Assembly (NCBI GenBank): GCA_012727415.1
Contig: JAAYHI010000160.1
Location: 1-33,259, forward strand
Length of the DNA: 33,259 nt
Source of the DNA: Bacillota bacterium
Lineage (GTDB): Bacteria > Bacillota > Proteinivoracia > UBA4975
Direction: 5' to 3'
The translations under genes were made by a program, and so were the position numbers. Position 1 is the first letter of the stretch. Each line of letters starts with the position of its first letter. Positions 1 to 7,382 of this stretch are shown here, piece after piece. Below the pieces are notes generated by a model. The model saw only the letters and a program-made list of their open reading frames with translations. It searched no databases and was not told the DNA's origin.

Positions 1-623
1 ATTGCAACCGGCTCACTCGAAAGCATGTCAACATATACATCGGCACCATACTCAGGGCAGTCGATATACTCCTGGATCATCAGGTCATGGTGTTTACTAA
101 AGAGAAGGTCGATTTCTTCTCTCCCACTAGCAGTCCTGATTCCCAAACTTGCGCTGCCCCTGACCGGCTTGACAATAACAGGATAATCGATGATGCCGCA
201 TTCAACATCCCTGAAAAACAGTTCTTTGTCAACATAGCTTCTGATAGCCTTAAATCCGTTTTCGAGCAGAAATTGATTGAAACGCCATTTATCAAAACAC
301 ATTTCAACAACATCATAATCGGATATTATTGGAGTTATGCCTGCCTTCAAAAACAAGTCCTTATTTGCCGCCAGCATGCTGAGCTCAGGATCTATCAGGG
401 ACAAAACTGCCCTGATGTCATTCTCCTTACAGATATTTAGTATAGTGTCCAGGTAAGATGCTTCATTTATCCCCGGGACTATGAAGTACTTGTCGGCATC
501 ATACAGTGCGGGAGCCAATTCACTGCAATCCGTCGCCATGACAAGGCCATTACTGCCCAATTCCCGTTTAAAGTACTGGATAATCTTATTTCTGGTGCCG
601 CAACTTAATATCAGTATGTTCAT
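1..623 (-). CDS. ATP-grasp domain protein (carbamoyl-phosphate-synthase-like ligase), partial, C-terminus beyond window
   Basis: This frame starts with ATG at 623 and stays open for 207 codons to the left edge, so the C-terminus is missing. The N-terminus (MNILILSCGTRNK) is the pre-ATP-grasp Rossmann-like fold typical of PylC/CarB-like ligases found in glycan clusters. A DKW motif lies at residues 111-113, and a YPVIVKPVRGSASLGI stretch at about 147-162 carries the ATP-binding lysine and glycine-rich loop. The EYIDCPEYGADVYVD segment near 185-199 is the usual next strand. The family couples ATP hydrolysis to amide or peptide-type bond formation through an acyl phosphate. Its start directly follows the TAA of the PLP enzyme gene, so the two are co-translated. 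The substrate is unknown; an aminoacyl or acyl decoration of an amino sugar is my inference. The DNA here is visibly more AT-rich than the central operon. Confidence 0.88.
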   Translation of the reverse strand, partial: MNILILSCGTRNKIIQYFKRELGSNGLVMATDCSELAPALYDADKYFIVPGINEASYLDTILNICKENDIRAVLSLIDPELSMLAANKDLFLKAGITPIISDYDVVEMCFDKWRFNQFLLENGFKAIRSYVDKELFFRDVECGIIDYPVIVKPVRGSASLGIRTASGREEIDLLFSKHHDLMIQEYIDCPEYGADVYVDMLSSEPVA

Positions 624-1559
624 TTACAGTTCCCCCAAGCTGTCGAAAAATAATGGGGTGCCGCCGGTATGGATAAACAGAATATTCATCCCGGTTATTT
701 GACTTTCCCGGATAAATTCTTTCATCCCCCAGAAGGCCTTCCCGGTATATGTGGTATCCAGAGGAATGCCTTCCTTTATCAATACGCTCCTAATGGTTTG
801 CACAACCTCCTGATTGTAACTGCCGTAGCCTTCAAGCACATAAGCATCTACGAAGTCAATGGATTCTCCGCTGACGCCTGTTTCACCGATACTATTCAGG
901 TAGCTGTTTACACTGTCGACGACTACCTGGCTGCCCCAGGGCTTGCGGCGAGCAATACTGATGCCGACAACTTTACTGTTGTCTTTATTGATTACCTGCC
1001 CGCATACAAGGCCGGCTTGAGTAGTGCCGGTGCCGGACGGGTGGAATATATAGTCAAATTTAATTTTGTTGCTATTTTCGAAGTGCAAAATCTCTTTATA
1101 GGCATCTGCATACGCCTTTGTTCCCAGATTGCCGTGGCCGCCGCCAGGGATAAAGTAAGGCTTATACCCCTGATGCCTTAACCTCTCCAATTTTTCCTCA
1201 ATGGTGTCCTTTACAGCTGCCACCTGACACAAAATTATCTCGGCACCAAAGAACTGCATCAGGGCTGTGTTATATGAAGCTGTTCGGGTCTCAACCGGAG
1301 AAATAATACTGCAGGGCAGCCCCTTGGCAGCAGCGAGGTTTGCAACCACTCTGCAGTGGTTAGAACTGCTGCTGCCGTAGGTGACGACATAATCACAGGA
1401 CTTCCTCTCCACTTCTGCGAAAAAGGGCATCGCCTTCCGTGCTTTATTTCCACCGAAGGAAAAAGGGAAGAGATCATCCCTTTTCACGAAGAAGGCATTG
1501 CCATTAAACCTGTCCGTTAGCATTTGAATTGGTGTCGAGGGATAGTTGCCATACATCAT
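624..1559 (-). CDS. PLP-dependent ACC deaminase/D-cysteine desulfhydrase family enzyme
   Basis: The product has 311 residues and belongs to the fold-type II PLP enzymes (ACC deaminase/D-cysteine desulfhydrase family). The KRDDLFPFSFGGNKARK region at about 26-42 places the likely Schiff-base lysine at K39. SSSSNHCR near 61-68 and GTGTTQAGL near 176-184 match the substrate and phosphate-binding loops. Family members deaminate or desulfhydrate small D- or cyclic amino acids. Relatives also sit in polysaccharide clusters, where their substrate is not settled. AAGGAG lies 8 bases before the ATG at 1559. The start overlaps the TAA of the preceding acetyltransferase gene by one base, and the stop abuts the start of the ATP-grasp gene. 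I infer that it supplies or modifies a small amino or keto acid used by that ligase; the family call is firm and the role is not. Confidence 0.9.
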   Translation of the reverse strand: MMYGNYPSTPIQMLTDRFNGNAFFVKRDDLFPFSFGGNKARKAMPFFAEVERKSCDYVVTYGSSSSNHCRVVANLAAAKGLPCSIISPVETRTASYNTALMQFFGAEIILCQVAAVKDTIEEKLERLRHQGYKPYFIPGGGHGNLGTKAYADAYKEILHFENSNKIKFDYIFHPSGTGTTQAGLVCGQVINKDNSKVVGISIARRKPWGSQVVVDSVNSYLNSIGETGVSGESIDFVDAYVLEGYGSYNQEVVQTIRSVLIKEGIPLDTTYTGKAFWGMKEFIRESQITGMNILFIHTGGTPLFFDSLGEL

Positions 1560-2074
1560 TATAAGTTCTCCTTGCGGTATTCAGCAGCCAGCAAGCCGTA
1601 GACGAATCTGTCAACCCTTCTTCCATCCTGGAGGAGGTCTTGTCGCAGCAGGCCTTCTTTGACAAAACCAAGCCTTTCAAAGAGCTTCTGCGCCGCTAAG
1701 TTTTCAACTTCTGTGTACAGGTAAATCTTATTTAAATTAAAAACAGTAAACCCCTTGTCCAGCAAGAGCCGGGAGGCCGTAAACGCTACTCCCCGGCCTT
1801 TGTATTTCTCTTCGCCAAGAGCAACATAGTACTCCCCTTTCCTGTTCCTGGAGTCGATGTTAATAAGGCCAATCAGGCCGGCGGGTTCCCCGTTGCAGGT
1901 AATGGTATAGTCGGCCCGGTCCTTTCTGCCCTGAAGAGACCTGAACCACAACAATGTCTTCTCTTCGCTCAGAGGTAAATCGTAATGAAGAAATCTGTTG
2001 TTCTTCTCGTCATTAATCCATTTTACCTTAAGGGGTATATCTTCCTCGATAAATCTTCGTATCTCAATATTCAT
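1559..2074 (-). CDS. GNAT-family N-acetyltransferase (RimJ/PseH-like), candidate amino-sugar acetyltransferase
   Basis: The product is a GNAT fold of about 171 residues. The EKYKGRGVA segment is the acetyl-CoA pyrophosphate-binding motif A, and AAQKLFERLGFVKEG is the typical C-terminal motif B region. In glycan clusters such proteins (PseH-like) N-acetylate a 4-amino sugar nucleotide. I chose the ATG at 2074 over a GTG at 2083 because GAGGTGG lies just upstream and the GTG is itself part of that binding site. The gene sits between the PglC-like transferase and the PLP enzyme, and its TAA overlaps the next ATG (TAATG). Acetylation of the 4-amino sugar made by the second DegT aminotransferase is plausible, but the acceptor cannot be read from sequence. 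Confidence 0.88.
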   Translation of the reverse strand: MNIEIRRFIEEDIPLKVKWINDEKNNRFLHYDLPLSEEKTLLWFRSLQGRKDRADYTITCNGEPAGLIGLINIDSRNRKGEYYVALGEEKYKGRGVAFTASRLLLDKGFTVFNLNKIYLYTEVENLAAQKLFERLGFVKEGLLRQDLLQDGRRVDRFVYGLLAAEYRKENL

Positions 2075-2088
2075 AACTACCACCTCAG

Positions 2089-2703
2089 TCAGGCAGACAT
2101 GTCCTCAGATTGGGTATAAATGCTTTCCTTGCGAAAAATCTTTTGCACAGTTTTAAAGAGTATTTTTATGTCCAGCCAGATGGTAAAATTTTCGACGTAT
2201 TTGACATCGACGCGGATTCTCTCATCCCAGGGCACGGAATTCCTGACAGTGACTTGAGTCAGCCCAGTCATTCCAGGTCTCATTCCAAACCGCTTCCGCT
2301 GGAAATCAGAGTACTCATCATATCTGTACGGGTGGAATGGAACCGGCGGTCTTGGCCCTACCAAACTCATATCCCCAACGATTACATTCCAAAGTTGGGG
2401 TAGTTCATCCAGACATGTCCCTCTGAGGAATTTGCCTATCTTAGTAATTCTCTGGTCCTGCTCGGTCCTGACGAACAAACCGTCGCCAATCTTCTCGGCA
2501 TCAACCACCATTGTTCGGAACTTAAGGATATTGAAGATCTTGCCGTCCTTCCCCAGGCGTTGCTGTTTAAAGAAAACCGGGCCCTTGGAAGTAAGCTTGA
2601 TCAGCAACGCAATAATAAGGAGAATTGGCGAAATAATAATGCCCCCAATAATGCTTCCCAAGAGATCGACAACCCGTTTAATAAAAATATTTACAGCTCT
2701 CAC
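2089..2703 (-). CDS. Sugar transferase: monotopic phosphoglycosyl transferase (PglC/WcaJ catalytic domain)
   Basis: This 204-residue protein is the short PglC-type form with only the catalytic domain. A hydrophobic re-entrant helix covers about residues 12-38. GPVFFKQQRLG and KFRTM at about 41-64 are family signatures. LDELPQLWNV carries the Asp-Glu catalytic pair at D99/E100, and MSLVGPRPP follows at about 112-120. The family transfers a phosphosugar from a UDP-sugar to undecaprenyl phosphate at the inner membrane face and so starts each repeat unit. The start is GTG at 2703, because an in-frame stop lies four codons upstream; AGGGTGAG provides the ribosome binding site. With a 4,6-dehydratase, aminotransferase and GNAT in the same operon, the primer may be a bacillosamine-like sugar (inference). 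Confidence 0.93.
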   Translation of the reverse strand: MRAVNIFIKRVVDLLGSIIGGIIISPILLIIALLIKLTSKGPVFFKQQRLGKDGKIFNILKFRTMVVDAEKIGDGLFVRTEQDQRITKIGKFLRGTCLDELPQLWNVIVGDMSLVGPRPPVPFHPYRYDEYSDFQRKRFGMRPGMTGLTQVTVRNSVPWDERIRVDVKYVENFTIWLDIKILFKTVQKIFRKESIYTQSEDMSA

Positions 2704-2810
2704 AGACTCACCCTATCTATTAGCTGATCAGTGCTGCTTGATATCACTTAACAGAGCTTAACACAGTGTACGTTATAATAAAGGGAAATTCATGGCAGGC
2801 TGGCAAGCTA

Positions 2811-3449
2811 TCATTCATAAGGTAAAGGTATTGCTTGCACAAACTTGCCGCGGACAATAAGTCGCTTTGCCGATGAGACGCTTCCCACCCGCTGACAAGT
2901 TGTCAAAGTAATGGCGGCGTAGTCCAGGGGGGCAATTACTTCGACCTGTGTTGGTTCGACAGAAAACACCTCTTCAACTTCATAAAAGTAATCCGCTTTG
3001 GGAGTGCGAAGGATTATTTCATCGCGGGGATTGAGGTCAAAGAGCTTGTGAAAATACCCTGCAGGTCCTCCTCTGTGCCCGGCAATCAATAAGTTGCCGA
3101 CCTCGCCGGGGAAGACGCTTTCCGGATAATAGCTGGGTGGTTGGTTGAACTTACGGGAAAATACATCCATATCCTTGACCGCCACTACTTGCACCGACAA
3201 GTCAACAGCCGGGATCTCCAGTTGAGTGGGAGGGAACTCGTCCCACTTCGGGAGAGAAGGCTCCTGCTGCTTATCTTTTCCGGCAATGGCCTCAATATGA
3301 TATTTCTGACGTTGTTCCATAAATGCTTGTTCCAGGCGGCTCTGCTCCACCCGAGCCTGGATTCTTAAGTACAGAGGATATCCTATCATGGCCAAACCGG
3401 CAAATATCAGGATTGCTGCAACGATATGAATAACTTTCCTTTTTACCAT
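2811..3449 (-). CDS. Sortase (class D/E-like transpeptidase)
   Basis: The product has 212 residues: a short cytoplasmic end, one membrane anchor at about 7-28, a linker and a sortase barrel. The catalytic residues are visible as His125 in AGHRGG, Cys185 in TLTTCQR and Arg196 in AKRLIV. Sortases cleave a sorting signal on a secreted protein and join it to an amine nucleophile in the wall. I prefer ATG at 3449 to a TTG at 3470 because GGGGGTGA lies 5-6 bases before the ATG. The gene sits inside the polysaccharide operon between a glycosyltransferase and the PglC-like gene, with 107 bases of non-coding DNA after it. No LPXTG-like substrate was seen among the proteins of this window, so its target is unknown. 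Confidence 0.9.
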   Translation of the reverse strand: MVKRKVIHIVAAILIFAGLAMIGYPLYLRIQARVEQSRLEQAFMEQRQKYHIEAIAGKDKQQEPSLPKWDEFPPTQLEIPAVDLSVQVVAVKDMDVFSRKFNQPPSYYPESVFPGEVGNLLIAGHRGGPAGYFHKLFDLNPRDEIILRTPKADYFYEVEEVFSVEPTQVEVIAPLDYAAITLTTCQRVGSVSSAKRLIVRGKFVQAIPLPYE

Positions 3450-3481
3450 ACCGTCACCCCCATCCCCCAAGAATGGCTAAG

Positions 3482-4651
3482 TTACCTGTCAGCAAGAATA
3501 TTAACATAAAGATCTATTAACTTGCCCTCTTCACGCTCCCAGCAAAACAAACTGGCAGCTTTGCCTGTATTTTCTGAGTAAATCCGGTAAAGGTCCTTCT
3601 CCAGAAATACGTTAAGTTCGTTGGCGATTAACTCAGGATCCCAGGAAGCCAGGACCAGCCCGACTTTATACTCTTCGACAACCTTCCGCATTTCGGGAAG
3701 GTTGCTGACAACCACCGGCAAGCCCGCCTGCATATATTCAAATACCTTATTGGGCAGGCAGTAATGGTAGCTCAGGCATACATCTTCGATTATACTTATG
3801 CCTATATCCCCTCCCGCTGTATAGGGAGCCAAATCTGACGGGGACACTGCGGGGTGAAAATAAACTCTTGCTGCAACACCTAAGTCTGCGGCCAGCTCTT
3901 TCAAGTGAGGGACGAGAATGCCATTGCCCAAAATGACAATGACAAATTCATCGCGCAAATACCTGGTTGCTTTGACCATCAGTTCCAGCCCCCGATGCGG
4001 GCTGATAACCCCCTGATATAAGAGGATAATCTTATCGGGGGCAATGCCCAAATCCCTGCGCAAGGGGGAAGCGTCCCGGGAAAATTCTTCCCGCGCCCGA
4101 TAATATGGAAGATTCCTCAGCAGGACAACCCCTTCAATACCAAAGCTCTCTTCCATATACTGCGCAATTGGCTGGGTAACAGTAATCACTCCTGCTGCTC
4201 TGCGGGCAATAAAGCGTTCCATCTTTGCCGCCAACTTTTTTACATTTGCCGGGCGCTTAGCGGCATGAGCCGTATGACCCCAAAGTTCATGGGCATCATA
4301 AACCAGTTTGCTCCTGGCCAGCTTGGCAATCATATAACCAATGGGCAGGGCATCCCGGTCGTGCGCATGCACCAACACCGGCCGCAGAAGCCTGCCTTTC
4401 TGCACCATCTTCCAGACACATTCGAGGTACTTAAACAGCTGCCAAAAAAAAGATTTCGGCAGGGAACGTGTCCGCAAGGCAAAGCGGGTTAATTCATGGG
4501 TATCCCGGGTCTCCTTCAGCGGCAGGCCGGTTTCATGCAGTGAGAATACATGGACTTGGTACCCGGCCGCGGTCAGAGTGCGACATTCCCGCAACACTCT
4601 GGAATCGTTGGTAAAACTGTTAAGGACAATATGGAGGACGGTATCAGCCAT
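3482..4651 (-). CDS. Glycosyltransferase family 4
   Basis: The product is a GT-B-fold glycosyltransferase of about 389 residues. The N-terminus (VLHIVLNSFTNDSRVLRE) is the acceptor-side Rossmann domain. VYDAHELWG is typical of the GT4 EpsD/WecA-linked type, and LLYQGVISPHRGLE begins the donor domain. The C-terminal NKVFEYMQAGLPVV holds the nucleotide-sugar-binding glutamate region. I chose ATG at 4651 because AGAGGGG sits 6 bases upstream; a TTG at 4678 would overlap the preceding gene. It presumably adds one sugar to the lipid-linked repeat unit at the cytoplasmic membrane face. The donor sugar and linkage cannot be predicted. It is one of four GT4 enzymes in the operon. Confidence 0.92.
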   Translation of the reverse strand: MADTVLHIVLNSFTNDSRVLRECRTLTAAGYQVHVFSLHETGLPLKETRDTHELTRFALRTRSLPKSFFWQLFKYLECVWKMVQKGRLLRPVLVHAHDRDALPIGYMIAKLARSKLVYDAHELWGHTAHAAKRPANVKKLAAKMERFIARRAAGVITVTQPIAQYMEESFGIEGVVLLRNLPYYRAREEFSRDASPLRRDLGIAPDKIILLYQGVISPHRGLELMVKATRYLRDEFVIVILGNGILVPHLKELAADLGVAARVYFHPAVSPSDLAPYTAGGDIGISIIEDVCLSYHYCLPNKVFEYMQAGLPVVVSNLPEMRKVVEEYKVGLVLASWDPELIANELNVFLEKDLYRIYSENTGKAASLFCWEREEGKLIDLYVNILADR

Positions 4652-4674
4652 CTTTTTCCCCTCTTTAGTTATGC

Positions 4675-5796
4675 TCAACCCAGGGATTTGAGTATGGTCG
4701 CCAATGTTCGGGTTACTGTATCCACCTGTTCTTCACTCATCCGGGTAAAGAAAGGCAAAGCTATTGTGCGTGCGGCAATATTTTCTGTCACTGGAAAGTC
4801 ACCAGGTGAGTAACCCGTCATTTCGATTATGTGGGGCTGGTGATGAATGGGGGTAAAATATGGTTTGCAGCCAATGCCCGCTTCCTGCAGGCGATACATG
4901 ACTTTATTCCGATTAATTCCCTCATCCAGGGTTATGACATAGACAAACCAGCTCATCCTGGTAACATTGCCGGCAATCCAGGGTGCGCTAACTCCGGGAA
5001 TGCCCTGCAGCCTTTCTGCGTACATCTCCGCCACCTTTTGACGGGCAGCGATAATTTCATCGAGCCGTTCCATTTGGGCGACGCCAATGGCGGCATGTAC
5101 TTCACTTAAGCGATAGTTATACCCCAGGCGCTGATGCTCCAGCCAGGTTCCTGTGACAGCTCTGCCCTGGCTGCGCATGCTGCGGCATAATTCAGCTATT
5201 TCATCGACATTTGTTACAATCACTCCGCCTTCGGCAGTGGTTATTTGCTTATTAGGATAAAAAGCGAAAGCGGCAACGGTAGACTGAGAACCAGCCATCT
5301 TTCCCCTCCAGGCTGAACCCAGGGCCTCACAGCTGTCCTGAATAACCACCAGGTTATGGCGATGAGCAATATCATTTACCGCCTCAATGTCAAAAGGCTG
5401 GCCAAAAACATCCACAGGCAAAATCCCTTTGGTTTTTGAGGTTATCCTGGCTTCGATCTGATTGATATCGAGATTGAAAGTGCGGGGGTCAATGTCAACA
5501 AATACAGGCTTGCCCCTTTCAAATAATATGCAGTTAGTCGAGGCAATAAAGCTAAAAGGCGTCGTGATGACTTCATCGCCTTCTTCAATCCCGCATGCCC
5601 TGATCATCAAGTGCAAAGCACTGGTGCCGCTGTTTACGGCAATGGCATGTTTAACGCCAATATATTCGCTGACTAGTTGCTCAAATCTTTCGATTACCGG
5701 ACCGATGCTGAGCACACCTGAACGCAATACTTCATTGACATATTCGATTTCTTTTTCACCGACATCCGGCCGGGACAGAGGAATTACTTCTTTCAT
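4675..5796 (-). CDS. DegT/DnrJ/EryC1/StrS family sugar aminotransferase (second copy)
   Basis: The product is a PLP-dependent sugar aminotransferase of 373 residues. Key features are VNSGTSALHL (phosphate-binding turn), IQDSCEALG (Asp contacting the pyridine nitrogen) and FAFYPNKQITT with Schiff-base K183. An upstream in-frame extension to 5952 is rejected: the ATG at 5796 has GGGAGG 6 bases upstream and overlaps the TAA of the MurJ-like gene by one base, and family homology begins there with EVIPLSRPDV. The enzyme transfers an amino group from glutamate to a keto-sugar nucleotide. Since the operon holds a WbpE-like copy elsewhere, this one is the better candidate for aminating the 4-keto sugar from the PglF-like dehydratase. 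Its FYPNK motif differs from the NGNK of classical PglE, so that assignment is tentative. Confidence 0.92.
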   Translation of the reverse strand: MKEVIPLSRPDVGEKEIEYVNEVLRSGVLSIGPVIERFEQLVSEYIGVKHAIAVNSGTSALHLMIRACGIEEGDEVITTPFSFIASTNCILFERGKPVFVDIDPRTFNLDINQIEARITSKTKGILPVDVFGQPFDIEAVNDIAHRHNLVVIQDSCEALGSAWRGKMAGSQSTVAAFAFYPNKQITTAEGGVIVTNVDEIAELCRSMRSQGRAVTGTWLEHQRLGYNYRLSEVHAAIGVAQMERLDEIIAARQKVAEMYAERLQGIPGVSAPWIAGNVTRMSWFVYVITLDEGINRNKVMYRLQEAGIGCKPYFTPIHHQPHIIEMTGYSPGDFPVTENIAARTIALPFFTRMSEEQVDTVTRTLATILKSLG

Positions 5797-7358
5797 TATT
5801 TTCCTCCCTGCTCTGCATGGCTGAATCTTTGCCATACTCTTTTGATCAGAATCTTTGTTTCGGCAGCTCCCTGTGCTTTCAGCAACGCGGCGCAGAGGAA
5901 GTACACTGCAGCACCAAGCCCGATAACTGCTGCCAAGGTCACCGCTGCCCACAATCTGCCCGAGGGCATCAAGGGCATCAACATATCATATACAAAGTAT
6001 ACCACTATCCCCATCAGCAATGAAGCAACCAGTGACTTACCCGCATCGGCCAGCATGGGCCGAACTTTTATGCCGCCAATTTTGCGGGCGAGAAGCCAAA
6101 GCAGCAAAACCCCTCCCAGCCAGTGGGACAATGAAGTTGCCAGGGCCAGCCCCCCATGCTTGAGGCTGCCGATAAAGAGGAAATTTAACACTACATTCAT
6201 AGAAATAGAGGCAAACGAAGACAGCAATGGAGTCTTGACATCACCCATGGCGTAGAAGGCTTTAATCGAAAAAGTGCTCAGCATGGTGCCAATCAGACCG
6301 ACGCTGTAAAACTGTAAAGGGGCAGCAGTTTGAATGGCAGCGGTCATATCGAAATGGCCCCTTTGAAAGACAATCTGAATTATTGGCAAGGCCAGCACCA
6401 CAAATCCCACCACCATAGGCATCAGCAAAAACTGCATGGAATTGACGGCCTTGGTGAAGGTATCGCGAAACTTGTCATATTCCCGATTGTTAATGTAGTC
6501 AACAAGGCTCGGGTAAACTACAGTAATAATTGAAGTAATCAGCAAGCCCTGAGGCAAGCCGACCAAGCGGGAAGAATAATTGAGGTAGGAAATGCTTCCC
6601 TCCGCCAATGTAGAGGCAAACATTTTGTCAGTTACAGACTTAATCTGGCTAGCCATGCTCCCAATAATTACCGGCGGCAGCATGCGCAAGATCTCTTTAA
6701 GCCCATCGGCGGATGATGCCTTCAAGTCCCCATACATCTTGGTTTTCAGGAACCATGGTAACTTAAACAACGACTGTGCGACGACGCCAAAAAGGGTTCC
6801 CCAAACCAGGGCATAAATACCCAGCTTCTGGTGGAGCGCAAAGCTTATGGCAATAATGACTATGTTATAAGGAAAACCATCCATTCCGGGAACGGCAAAA
6901 TTCCTGTTGACATGGAGAACTGCCCGGATAACTGAAGAAAGGAAGCGGAACAGAATCATTACGCACAGGATTTTCACCATACCTGCGGTAATGCTGGCAG
7001 TGGCATCGTCAAAACCAACTGCAAAGAGCTTAACCAACTGCTTGGGAAAAAGCTCAATAGGAAGGACAAATAACAGGGCGGTAACTGCCAGGCCAATAAG
7101 AATAAATCTTATCACCAAAGACTTGTCCCGCTTTTGTTTGCGGAAACGGTCATATATCGGTATAAAAACATTGTTGATGGCTGACCCCACTCCGGTATAA
7201 AGCAGGGTAGGAATCGTCACCGCCATATTATAAGCATCCGTCAAAGCCGTCGCACCGAAAAGGGCAGCTACCACCATCTCCCGGCCGAAACCCAGGACTT
7301 TGCTTGCCATGGTCAGGACAATTACAATTATTGCTGAGCGCGTAATATTCTTTTTCAT
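5796..7358 (-). CDS. murJ: MurJ/MviN-family lipid-linked oligosaccharide flippase
   Basis: This 520-residue polytopic protein of the MOP superfamily has about 14 predicted membrane segments. The first helix region with GFGREMVVAALFGAT and the central DKMFASTLAEGSISYLNYSSRL and KAFYAMGDVKTP segments are MurJ signatures rather than those of classical Wzx. MurJ flips lipid II; in a polysaccharide operon a MurJ-like member could instead flip the undecaprenyl-linked repeat unit, and no other flippase gene is present in the operon. AGGGGG lies 6 bases before the ATG at 7358. The stop overlaps the start of the second aminotransferase (TAATG), which suggests translational coupling. Whether this is the sole housekeeping MurJ or a dedicated paralogue cannot be told from one window. 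Confidence 0.93.
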   Translation of the reverse strand: MKKNITRSAIIVIVLTMASKVLGFGREMVVAALFGATALTDAYNMAVTIPTLLYTGVGSAINNVFIPIYDRFRKQKRDKSLVIRFILIGLAVTALLFVLPIELFPKQLVKLFAVGFDDATASITAGMVKILCVMILFRFLSSVIRAVLHVNRNFAVPGMDGFPYNIVIIAISFALHQKLGIYALVWGTLFGVVAQSLFKLPWFLKTKMYGDLKASSADGLKEILRMLPPVIIGSMASQIKSVTDKMFASTLAEGSISYLNYSSRLVGLPQGLLITSIITVVYPSLVDYINNREYDKFRDTFTKAVNSMQFLLMPMVVGFVVLALPIIQIVFQRGHFDMTAAIQTAAPLQFYSVGLIGTMLSTFSIKAFYAMGDVKTPLLSSFASISMNVVLNFLFIGSLKHGGLALATSLSHWLGGVLLLWLLARKIGGIKVRPMLADAGKSLVASLLMGIVVYFVYDMLMPLMPSGRLWAAVTLAAVIGLGAAVYFLCAALLKAQGAAETKILIKRVWQRFSHAEQGGK

Positions 7359-7382
7359 TATTATCCCCCTTGCCTGCGGCTA

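Noticed and set aside
87..440. A 117-codon plus-strand frame and its neighbours at the left edge
   Set aside because: They are antisense to the ATP-grasp frame, which stays open to the window edge and has clear family motifs.
2704..2810. Internal promoter or terminator in the gap between the sortase and PglC-like genes
   Set aside because: A TATAAC-like box and a repeated TGTTAAG are present, but without acceptable spacing to a -35 box or a stem with a U run.
5797..5952. A longer start for the second DegT aminotransferase
   Set aside because: The extra residues overlap the MurJ-like gene in another frame and match no aminotransferase; the ATG at 5796 has a good binding site and a TAATG junction.
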